Shown: positions 57,506 through 64,000 of the stretch, one piece after another | How positions within the stretch are numbered: position 1 is the first letter of the stretch | How the letters are laid out: every line of letters begins with the position of its first letter | Source: Saprospiraceae bacterium | GTDB lineage: Bacteria > Bacteroidota > Bacteroidia > Chitinophagales > Saprospiraceae | Assembly (NCBI GenBank): GCA_958295895.1 | Contig: CATQHI010000009.1 | Span: forward strand, 62,001 to 126,000 | DNA length: 64,000 nt | Direction: 5' to 3' | Notes under the pieces: model-generated | What the model was told of the DNA's origin: nothing | Database searches by the model: none | The model's input: the letters and a program-made list of their open reading frames with translations, nothing else | Position numbers and translations under genes: made by a program

Positions 57506-59017
57506 CTACCGGCGGGACCGGCGACGACTCTTTTTCTGTTTGCTGGGCTTGACGCCGAAGCGGTTCACCTGTGCGTCATCGACGCCGGAGCTGTTGCCTA
57601 CCCGTACCATAGCGCAGCGGAAACCGATCGTACGGCTGGACCGGTCCTGGTCTAGGTAACGGCGAGTACCGGGGCTGAGCCAGTAGGCACGGTCGGCCCA
57701 GCTGCCGCCTTTGTAGACGCGGGCCTTATCGCTGATGAGGGTGTACTCGTCCGTATTGTACTCGGCTCCACTCTCCTCATCCCCGTCGAGGTAGTCGTAG
57801 ACTCGTCCGCGGTTGTAGTTATCGCGGTTGGCTACGTCGGCGTCCTCTACCGGTACGTAGACCAGGCGACCGAGGCTATCTTTTTCTACGGCCCTGCCGT
57901 CCTGGTCCCGCTTCACGTTCTGGAAGTCGTTTCCGCGGAAGCTGTTCAAATCGTGGTTGTCGGCGTCGACCAGCGTCTGGGTGGTCAGCGGACGGTAGAG
58001 GTCCAGTACCCACTCGTTGACGTTACCGGCCATGTTGTACAGACCGAAGTCGTTGGGGAAGTTATCGAAAACGTTGCTGGTGATCATGCTCCCGTCGTTG
58101 GGCTTACCGGCGATACCGGAGTAGTCACCCGCACCCCGCTTGAAGTTGGCGTACATCTTACCCTGGTTCTTGTCGTGGCGCTGGTAGCGCAGGCTGGTAC
58201 CGCTCCAGGGATAGATGCGGCGGTCGGTGTAGTTCTCGTCCTTTTCGTTTTCCTGTAGGCCCTGCAGGGCTAGGGCGGCGTACTCCCACTCGGCCTCGGT
58301 GGGCAGGCGGAAGTCGGGCTGCAGGATACCGTCGGCCAGCCGCACGGGGCGGGTACCGCCGGTGGTCATGTCCTTTTTGCCCTTACGCTCTACGCCTTCG
58401 TACTGTCCGGCCAGGTAAGCGTCGGTCACGAAGACATCGCTTCCCTGCTGGTCGGGGCGGCTCTCCTGGATGCCCTTGTCGATCAGGATAGCCTCGTTGA
58501 CACGGTCGGTGCGCCAGCTAGAAAATTCGCGGGCCTGGGTCCAGCTCACACCCACTACGGGGTGCTGGGCGTAGGCGGGGTGACGCAGGTAACCGGTCAC
58601 GTAGGGCTCGTTGAAGCTGAGCTCATCGCGCCACACCAGCGTATCGGGCAGGGCATTAAGGAGTACCTCGGGGTATTCGGAGTAGACGTCGGCCGTCCAG
58701 TCGAGGTACAGCAGGTAGTCCTCGTTGGCGATCTCGGTCTGGTCCATGTAGAAGCTAGCCACGGTGACGCGGCGGGGGATGTTGTCCCAGTCGTAGGGCA
58801 CGTCCTCCTCGGTGTAACCCATGACAAAGGTACCCCCGGGGATGAGTACCATGTTCGGGGGCGCTTCCTGGCCGTCAAACTCGGGGCTCTTCTCGTAGCC
58901 GCCCCACTTCTCGTCATTGTACTTCCAGTTGGTGGTCCGGTTGCGTTCGTTGTTCCGGTTACAGCCGGCGAGCAGCAGCACCAGACAGAAGAACGGCAGG
59001 AGTTTTAGCAAATTCAT
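57506..59017 (-). CDS. gldJ: Gliding motility / T9SS lipoprotein GldJ
   Basis: Outer-membrane-associated lipoprotein of the type IX secretion/gliding machinery, related to sulfatase-modifying (FGE/SUMF1) proteins. The lipobox is LLLAGC (Cys19). FGE-like landmarks: MVLIPGGTFVMGYTEEDVPYDWD, FYMDQTEIANEDYLLYLDW, LPDTLVWRDELSFNEPYVTGYLRHPAYAQHPVVGVSW, FRLPTEAEWEYAA, NMAGNVNEWVLDLYRP, YKGGSWADRAYWLSPGTRR. The WRDELSFNEPY and LRHPAYAQHPVVGV text fits GldJ better than GldK. 503 residues; basic tail PSKQKKSRRRSRR is unusual. No other gld gene adjacent. Confidence 0.85.
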   Translation of the reverse strand: MNLLKLLPFFCLVLLLAGCNRNNERNRTTNWKYNDEKWGGYEKSPEFDGQEAPPNMVLIPGGTFVMGYTEEDVPYDWDNIPRRVTVASFYMDQTEIANEDYLLYLDWTADVYSEYPEVLLNALPDTLVWRDELSFNEPYVTGYLRHPAYAQHPVVGVSWTQAREFSSWRTDRVNEAILIDKGIQESRPDQQGSDVFVTDAYLAGQYEGVERKGKKDMTTGGTRPVRLADGILQPDFRLPTEAEWEYAALALQGLQENEKDENYTDRRIYPWSGTSLRYQRHDKNQGKMYANFKRGAGDYSGIAGKPNDGSMITSNVFDNFPNDFGLYNMAGNVNEWVLDLYRPLTTQTLVDADNHDLNSFRGNDFQNVKRDQDGRAVEKDSLGRLVYVPVEDADVANRDNYNRGRVYDYLDGDEESGAEYNTDEYTLISDKARVYKGGSWADRAYWLSPGTRRYLDQDRSSRTIGFRCAMVRVGNSSGVDDAQVNRFGVKPSKQKKSRRRSRR

Positions 59018-59176
59018 ATTGTGGTGGTCGTCCAGTTAGTTAGGTAGCGAGTCGGAAAAACGTTGCCCGGCGATGGTGCGCGGTGTACCGACCTACGGCT
59101 AGTAAAACCGAATACTTCGGGCCCCTATTGTGTTCAATTTCTTAAACTTTGGTTGCACCGGCGTCCCCGCCCCGAC

Positions 59177-59776
59177 TTATGCGTTGCGGCGGTTGATTTC
59201 GTCCTGTAGCTGACGGCGCAGGTCCTGCTCTACGGTCAGGCGGCTCTTGCGGCTCTGCTCCAGCTCCTCGGCGAGTTTGTCGCGTTCGCGCTTTAGTTCG
59301 GTGCTGCTGGCCGCGGCGATACGGGTGCTGGCCAGGGCCACCAGAAGGGCTACGAGCAGGCCGATGACCAGGGCCCACATGATGAGGCTGTAGGTGCCCT
59401 TGGCGAGCTGCATGCCCAGTAAGCTCACGCTGTCGCGCTCCTCGTTGAGCTCGGCGATGGTGGCGTCGCGGTCGCTGACCTCGGAGGCCGTAGCGTCGAT
59501 CTGCTGCTGCAGTGCCGCCTTTTCTTCCTCCAACCGGTCGATTTCCCGGGGGTACTGCGAGAGGGAGTCACTGACGTTCTGCATGAAGTTATCCAGGTAC
59601 TCCCGGCGTACCACCCGAAACTCACTGCCCCGCTCGCGGTAGCGGTTCGAGACCTGGATCACGGTATCGAACTGGAGTTGCAGGGGCACGTCCTGGCCCA
59701 GCGCGGGGTTGCCGTATTTCTGGGCCGGTAACGCCGCCGACAGGCACACCAACAGCACGAAAAAATACAAACGCAT
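59177..59776 (-). CDS. Exported coiled-coil protein with one central membrane helix
   Basis: Unknown function, Bacteroidota type; sometimes mislabelled as a tRNA methyltransferase (recollection). Signal peptide to about residue 19 (LPAQK), a short domain, a coiled coil (about 70-118), a membrane helix (YSLIMWALVIGLLVALLVALA, about 128-148) and a second, charged coiled coil to residue 199. The topology puts one coil in the periplasm and one in the cytoplasm, as expected of an envelope-spanning organiser. Single gene. Confidence 0.7.
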   Translation of the reverse strand: MRLYFFVLLVCLSAALPAQKYGNPALGQDVPLQLQFDTVIQVSNRYRERGSEFRVVRREYLDNFMQNVSDSLSQYPREIDRLEEEKAALQQQIDATASEVSDRDATIAELNEERDSVSLLGMQLAKGTYSLIMWALVIGLLVALLVALASTRIAAASSTELKRERDKLAEELEQSRKSRLTVEQDLRRQLQDEINRRNA

Positions 59777-59850
59777 ACGCTTCAGTTTCGGGGATAGTCC
59801 AGTCCACTCGGGAGCGGGCGAAGTTAGTACATAGCCCGTATGTTTGGCTC

Positions 59851-60459
59851 ATGTTAGACCACCTCGTGTACGTTGTGGCCGACCTGGAGGCCGCCGTCGC
59901 TCACTTTGCTAGCTTGGGCCTCCCCTTTTCCCCCGGCGGACGGCACGTGACCCACGGCACGCATAACGCACTCTTGCGCCTCGGCCCCCGCAGTTACCTG
60001 GAGGTGTTGGCCGTAGACCCCGGTACGCATATTCCTCCCCCCCGGTGGATGGGCATCGACCTCGGCACGCTTCCCCGGCTGAGCAGGTGGGCGGTACACG
60101 CCGGTGCAACCTCCTTTGCGGAACACGACTGGCAGACCGGCACCCGTGAGCTCCCCGACGGCCGTCAGCTACGGTGGCAACTGACCGACCCGGGTAAGGC
60201 GCTGGCTACGGTGGTGCGCCCCTTTCTCATCGACTGGTCTGACTCCCCCACCCACCCCGCGGATACTCTTCCGGAGGTAAGGGTGGAGCTGGTGGAATTG
60301 CGGCTGTCGTGCCCGGATGCTGAGGCTGTCAATACGGACCTGGCGCGGTATGGCGTAGCTTGGCGGGCGGTGCTGGCTACGGAACCAAAAATAGAGGCGA
60401 CGCTGCGTGGACCGCGGGGTACGGTGACACTCACATCATCTTCAGCGAGCGGTCGATGA
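59851..60459 (+). CDS. Glyoxalase-like VOC family protein
   Basis: Predicted metal-binding VOC-fold enzyme or binding protein. The 202 residues begin LDHLVYVVADLEAAVAHFASLGLPFSPGGRHVTHGTHNALLRLG, the glyoxalase-3-like opening with the metal-site His3, His-rich GGRHVTHGTHN and Glu in YLEVLAV, and later a second beta-alpha unit (RVELVELRLSCPDAEAV). Substrate unknown. The 3' end overlaps htpG by 29 bases (convergent). Confidence 0.82.
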   Translation: MLDHLVYVVADLEAAVAHFASLGLPFSPGGRHVTHGTHNALLRLGPRSYLEVLAVDPGTHIPPPRWMGIDLGTLPRLSRWAVHAGATSFAEHDWQTGTRELPDGRQLRWQLTDPGKALATVVRPFLIDWSDSPTHPADTLPEVRVELVELRLSCPDAEAVNTDLARYGVAWRAVLATEPKIEATLRGPRGTVTLTSSSASGR

Positions 60460-62317
60460 AGGCCTTAAGCTCCGCACCAGTCAGTAACTGCTGGCTCAGC
60501 TGGGCGAGCTGGTAGAGGTAGGTAGCATTCTGGCTGCGGGTAGTTTCGTCTTCGATCCCTAGCAGTCGCTCCTTGATCAGGGGGTTGTTGGCGTTGACCA
60601 CGACCTGGTAGCTGTCGGGGAACATGCTAGAGTCCATGCCCTGTAGCAACTGCATTTCCTTCATGCGGCGCATAAACTCATTGCGGACGATCTGTACGGG
60701 GGCATCCTGCACGTCGAGGGGCTTGACCTCTACGGTGCCGGCGGTGCCTACCACGTCGGAGAATACTTTGGTGACGGTCTCCTGCTGGGTCTCGTCGAGC
60801 AGGTGTTTCTTCTCCTCATCCTTTTGTACCAGTTGGTCGGGGGTGGCGGAATCGACGCGGACGAAGGTGAGCTTATCCTCCTTCTGCTCCAGGGTCTGGA
60901 TGGTGGGGGCGTCGATGGCGTGCTCCAGCTTGAGGACGTCGTAGCCGCGTTCACGCACGGCCTCGACGAGGGTGTGCTGGCGGGTAGCATCGGCGGTGTA
61001 GATGCCGACCAGGCGGTCGTATTTATCGGTTTGCTGGTCCTTGATGCGCTCGCGGTACTCCTCGACGGTAAAGTACTTGCCCTCGGTATTTTCCAGCAGG
61101 GCGAACTTGACGGCACGATCGTAGAATTTGTCCTCGCTGACCATGCCGTACTTGACGAAGACACCCAGGTCGGGCCACTTCTCCTCGTAGGACTGGCGAT
61201 CCTCTTTGAAGAGGCTACTGAGCTTCTCGGCTACCTTCTTGGTGATGTAACCGGTGATCTTCTTGACGTTGGTATCGGCCTGGAGGTAGCTACGCGATAC
61301 GTTGAGGGGGATGTCGGGCGAGTCAATGACACCGTGCAACAGGGTCAGAAACTCGGGGACGATATCGGTGACGTTGTCCGTGACGTAGACCTGGTTGCTG
61401 TACAGTTGGATCTTGTTACGCTGTAGCTCCAGCTTACCGGATACCTTGGGGAAGTAGAGAATACCCGTGAGGTGGAAGGGGTAGTCGATGTTAAGGTGGA
61501 TCCAGAACATCGGTGGTTCACCCATGGGGTAAAGCTCGCGGTAGAAGGCCTTATAATCTTCGTCGGTTAGGTCGTTTGGCGACTTCTTCCACAGCGGGTC
61601 GGTGTTGTTGATGATGTTATCGACCTCGGTGTCAATCTGCTCGGGTTCGGGCTTTTCCTCGCTCTCGGCTACCTCGCCCTCGAATTCTTTATACTCGGTC
61701 TCGGTCTTGGTACCGAAACGGATGGGGTAGGGCAGGAAGCGACAGTACTTGAGCAGCAGGGCTTCGATCTCGTCTTCCTCGAGGTACTGCTTGCTGTCCT
61801 CACCGATGTGCAGGATGACGTCGGTGCCCTGCATATCGCGCTCCGCCTCGCCGATCTCGTAGCTAGGGTCGCCCTCACAGACCCAGCGTACGGCCTGGGC
61901 ATCCTCCCGATAACTCTTCGTCACCACTTCCACCTTATCGGCCACCATGAAAGCGGAGTAGAAGCCGAGTCCGAAGTGCCCGATGATGGAGGCATCGTCC
62001 TGGTACTTATCCACAAATTCCTGGGCGGAGGAAAGGGCTACCTGATTGAGGTACTTCTTCACCTCTTCCTCGGTCATACCGATACCGCGGTCGCGGATGG
62101 TGAGGGTGCCGGCCTCCTGATCGACCATAATGTCAATGGTCTTATCGCTGTAATCCCCCCTGGCCTCTCCCTTACGGGCTAGGGTAGCTAGTTTACTCGT
62201 GGCGTCGGTGGCATTAGAGACTAATTCCCGTAGGAAGATTTCCTGATCGGAGTACAGGAATTTCTTGATGATGGGGAAGATGTTCTCCGTCTGTACGGAT
62301 ATGTTTCCTTTCTGCAT
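60431..62317 (-). CDS. htpG: Molecular chaperone HtpG (Hsp90)
   Basis: Cytoplasmic ATP-dependent Hsp90 chaperone, 628 residues. N-terminal GHKL ATPase motifs: FLRELVSNATDATSKL (residues 29-44), IRDRGIGMTEEEV, IIGHFGLGFYSAFMVADKV. The middle domain shows GVIDSPDIPLNVSRSYLQ with the catalytic Arg; the C-terminal dimer domain is present to residue 628. The charged linker near residues 216-235 is short and Glu-rich. ATG 62315-62317 (MQKGNISVQTENIFP) is the standard start; a longer frame from 62344 adds 9 residues. No heat-shock operator was recognised. Confidence 0.96.
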   Translation of the reverse strand: MQKGNISVQTENIFPIIKKFLYSDQEIFLRELVSNATDATSKLATLARKGEARGDYSDKTIDIMVDQEAGTLTIRDRGIGMTEEEVKKYLNQVALSSAQEFVDKYQDDASIIGHFGLGFYSAFMVADKVEVVTKSYREDAQAVRWVCEGDPSYEIGEAERDMQGTDVILHIGEDSKQYLEEDEIEALLLKYCRFLPYPIRFGTKTETEYKEFEGEVAESEEKPEPEQIDTEVDNIINNTDPLWKKSPNDLTDEDYKAFYRELYPMGEPPMFWIHLNIDYPFHLTGILYFPKVSGKLELQRNKIQLYSNQVYVTDNVTDIVPEFLTLLHGVIDSPDIPLNVSRSYLQADTNVKKITGYITKKVAEKLSSLFKEDRQSYEEKWPDLGVFVKYGMVSEDKFYDRAVKFALLENTEGKYFTVEEYRERIKDQQTDKYDRLVGIYTADATRQHTLVEAVRERGYDVLKLEHAIDAPTIQTLEQKEDKLTFVRVDSATPDQLVQKDEEKKHLLDETQQETVTKVFSDVVGTAGTVEVKPLDVQDAPVQIVRNEFMRRMKEMQLLQGMDSSMFPDSYQVVVNANNPLIKERLLGIEDETTRSQNATYLYQLAQLSQQLLTGAELKAFIDRSLKMM

Positions 62318-62468
62318 GGTGGTTGATTTTGGTGGGAGAAGCACAAGATGTATTCCAGCCAGCTACCGCTGTCATTTTGTCGGGTACAATGCTGCTTCCG
62401 GCTGCGCTTAGATGTTTCGAGACATTCGCTATCTCAGATGAGGATGTCGCACCATTTTAACTCAGGTC

Positions 62469-62526
62469 GCCGCCAGGGCGGCTCTCGCAGCCGGAGGCTG
62501 CTACGTCTACCGCTGCCGGAGGCCGC
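62469..62526. repeat. REP-like hairpin cluster, TACAATGC family, copy 5
   Basis: Three adjacent hairpins: GCCGCC-AG-GGCGGC (62469-62482), perfect GCAGCC-GGA-GGCTGC (62487-62501) and GCTGCC-GGA-GGCCGC (62512-62526, 5 of 6 pairs). The minus-strand reading starts TACAATGC at about 62531. It ends 6 bases before the nadD stop codon, between nadD and htpG. Confidence 0.65.
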
Positions 62527-62532
62527 ATTGTA

Positions 62533-63114
62533 CTACCGGTACAGCCCCGATTTTTCCAGCTCCTCCGCCACCGCATCGGGCACCAGGTACCGAATGCTAT
62601 GCCCCTCCTTAATACACGCCCGCACGTAGGTGGCCGATAGGTGCATCAGCGGCGCGTCGTACACCGTCACGCTGGGGTGAGTAGCCAGGTCGCCGCCCTC
62701 CTGCCCGGGCCGGCGGTAGACCTGGATCCGGTAGTCCCGTAGGATAATGTTCGCGTTCTTCCACCTGGGCAGGGAGGCCAGGTTATCGCTACCCATGAGG
62801 AGGGTGAAGTCGTAGTCGCGGTACTTGTCGCGCAGCACGGCCAGGGTGTCGATGGTGTAGGAGGGCTTGGGGAGGTCGAACTCCACGCGGCTGGCCCGCA
62901 GGCGAGGGGTGTCACCGATGGCTAGTTCTACCAGGTGGAGGCGGTCGTGATCGCGGGCCAGACTGCCGCTACTTTTGAAGGGATTCTGGGGACTCACCAC
63001 TAGCCATACCTCATCGAGGGCGGTCTGGGTAGCCATGAAGTTGGCCAGGATCATGTGCCCGGTGTGTACCGGATTGAAGGAACCGAAGAAGAGACCGATG
63101 TGCCGCCGGGCCAT
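62533..63114 (-). CDS. nadD: Nicotinate-nucleotide adenylyltransferase NadD
   Basis: Adenylates nicotinate mononucleotide in NAD synthesis. The 193-residue protein has the nucleotidyltransferase motif GLFFGSFNPVHTGHMILAN (residues 7-25), VSPQNPFKSSGSLARDHDRL (near 42-61), LLMGSDNLASLPRW (near 99-112) and the C-terminal LSATYVRACIKEGHSIRYLVPDAV with the SxTxxR signature in the form SATYVR. ATG 63112-63114 (MARRHIGLFF) fits the family. It starts 10 bases after the stop of the upstream gene, so the two are probably cotranscribed. Confidence 0.94.
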   Translation of the reverse strand: MARRHIGLFFGSFNPVHTGHMILANFMATQTALDEVWLVVSPQNPFKSSGSLARDHDRLHLVELAIGDTPRLRASRVEFDLPKPSYTIDTLAVLRDKYRDYDFTLLMGSDNLASLPRWKNANIILRDYRIQVYRRPGQEGGDLATHPSVTVYDAPLMHLSATYVRACIKEGHSIRYLVPDAVAEELEKSGLYR

Positions 63115-63124
63115 GCAGGGGTAC

Positions 63125-64000
63125 TTAGTAACAGGAAGTGGAAGGATAGGGGACCACGATAAAAAAACCTTCCTCACCCTGTTCCTGGTACAGCGGCATC
63201 AGTAGGTAGCCGGAGCAGGGCGCGGCGATGGGTCCGCTGGCATCATCGGCCAGTACCGTCCCCTCCGCTACCGGCTGAAAGTTCGCGTAGCCCGGCCGCA
63301 TGGCGAAACCCTTCCCGTCAGAGCGGTCGATGCGATGGACGTAGGCCAGTTCTAACAAAGGGGGGGCACCCGCGGCGGCCCGGCGCAGGGTCTCCTCGTG
63401 GTGGGTACTGACGTCTTCGGTACGCACGCAGCCTACGGAGCGCAGCAGGTTGACGGTAGCGGCCAGGGCCCGCTCCACGGAGGTCGGATCGGTATGCGCG
63501 CCGGCCTCGAAGGTGATGGCCCGGCTCGGTCGCTCGAAGTCGAACTCCCCGCCCCGGAAGTAGCTGAGCGTGGTTCCCTGGAGGTTGCTAAGCATACCCT
63601 TGATGACCGGCACGCCGAGCTCAGTGGCTAGCAGTAAGCTTGGACGGTCATCGCCGGTGACGGCGAATACTCCCCCCGCGGCCGTGGTGGTATGCAGATC
63701 GAGCAGGATGAGCTCGCTGGCCGGGGTCTCGTCGAGAGCGTGGGCGATGGCGGCCAGCAGTCCGTCGAGCTCCCGGTCTTCGGAGGTGGCCTGCTCGCGC
63801 CGAATACCGGGGTTCCAGATACGGTTCAGGTCGGTGTCGATATAGCGGTGACCGCTGCGCAGAGCGGCCAGGTTACCCCGCAGGGCGAGTAGTTCCCCCC
63901 GAAAGCTGAAGCCCGGATTGACGAGGGGCTCCTCCCGCAGGAGGTCGAAGAGCTGCTCGAGGGCCATTACGCCGGCCGGCTCGTTGCCGTGAATACCGCC
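63125..64000 (-). CDS. Succinylglutamate desuccinylase / aspartoacylase family zinc hydrolase, 5' part cut by window edge
   Basis: Predicted zinc-dependent amidohydrolase of the M14-like AstE/AspA family. The frame is open to the right edge, where GGIHGNEPAGV (codons 63968-64000) supplies the zinc His and Glu; DTDLNRIWNPG follows near 63840, LLDLHTTT near 63690 and LTFEAGAHT-like ITFEAGAHTDP near 63500 with the catalytic Glu. The C-terminal barrel is complete to the stop at 63125. The true start lies outside the window. Acts on an N-acyl amino acid; whether it serves the succinyl-type arginine pathway suggested at the other end is unknown. Confidence 0.85.
   Translation of the reverse strand, partial: GGIHGNEPAGVMALEQLFDLLREEPLVNPGFSFRGELLALRGNLAALRSGHRYIDTDLNRIWNPGIRREQATSEDRELDGLLAAIAHALDETPASELILLDLHTTTAAGGVFAVTGDDRPSLLLATELGVPVIKGMLSNLQGTTLSYFRGGEFDFERPSRAITFEAGAHTDPTSVERALAATVNLLRSVGCVRTEDVSTHHEETLRRAAAGAPPLLELAYVHRIDRSDGKGFAMRPGYANFQPVAEGTVLADDASGPIAAPCSGYLLMPLYQEQGEEGFFIVVPYPSTSCY

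Noticed and set aside
59177-59776. tRNA (guanine-N1)-methyltransferase
   Set aside because: The protein is a signal peptide, coiled coils and a membrane helix; no SPOUT knot or SAM motif.
63125-64000. Functional link between the desuccinylase-like gene and the arginine operon
   Set aside because: They lie at opposite ends of the window and the AstE/AspA family has many N-acyl substrates; no direct support.

Overview
The window is chromosomal DNA of a GC-rich member of the Bacteroidota, most likely the Saprospiria/Lewinella group. This is inferred from a gliding-motility GldJ-type lipoprotein, two proteins with type IX secretion C-terminal domains (one gliding/CHU_C-like type B, one type A), many short Bacteroidota-only envelope proteins, promoters fitting the TTTG / TAnnTTTG pattern, and a base composition near 60% GC. 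No rRNA, integrase, transposase, phage or CRISPR genes are visible.

Layout. 0-6 kb: arginine biosynthesis on the minus strand (GNAT, argG, argC, argD and a partial acyl-ornithine carbamoyltransferase), split by one outward-reading envelope gene. 6-14.5 kb: tRNA-Gln, a phosphodiesterase, small membrane proteins, a LamG type-B-secreted protein, a GH109-like enzyme, a bestrophin and gcvT. 14.6-19 kb: a four-gene minus-strand cluster (coiled-coil protein, PspA-like membrane coiled coil, substrate-binding/OmpA fusion, histidine kinase) that looks like one envelope-sensing module. 19-27 kb: TPR and outer-membrane proteins next to coaX, then purH, a DUF429-type protein and an ABC-F ATPase. 27-35 kb: TonB-like, S41 peptidase, sugar isomerase-like, cold-shock, alpha-carbonic anhydrase and a large secreted beta-helix protein. 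35-44 kb: GNAT, glycosyltransferase, envelope proteins and an MbnP / di-haem peroxidase operon. 44-50.6 kb: two tandem lipoprotein subtilases divergent from a secreted TPR-CHAT protease. 50.6-64 kb: housekeeping genes (cysS, ROK glucokinase, peptidyl-prolyl isomerase, CPA-type antiporter, murF, gldJ, htpG, nadD) and a partial succinylglutamate desuccinylase-like gene.

Sequence quality. From about 35 to 54 kb nearly every second gene, including essential cysS, is broken by one-base indels, many at short homopolymers. Before 35 kb and after 54 kb genes are intact. I read this mainly as base-level error in the assembly and give the reconstructed gene spans as frameshifted genes.

Most interesting. 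(1) The divergent pair of lipoprotein subtilases and an exported, membrane-anchored TPR-CHAT protease, sharing back-to-back promoters, is a candidate extracytoplasmic protease system. (2) An 18-base motif, GGGCGGGGCCGCRGGTGC, occurs seven times exactly and three more times with one mismatch. (3) Two or three families of small hairpin repeats lie at gene ends. (4) The histidine kinase / substrate-binding-OmpA / PspA-like operon may be an uncharacterised envelope-stress module.
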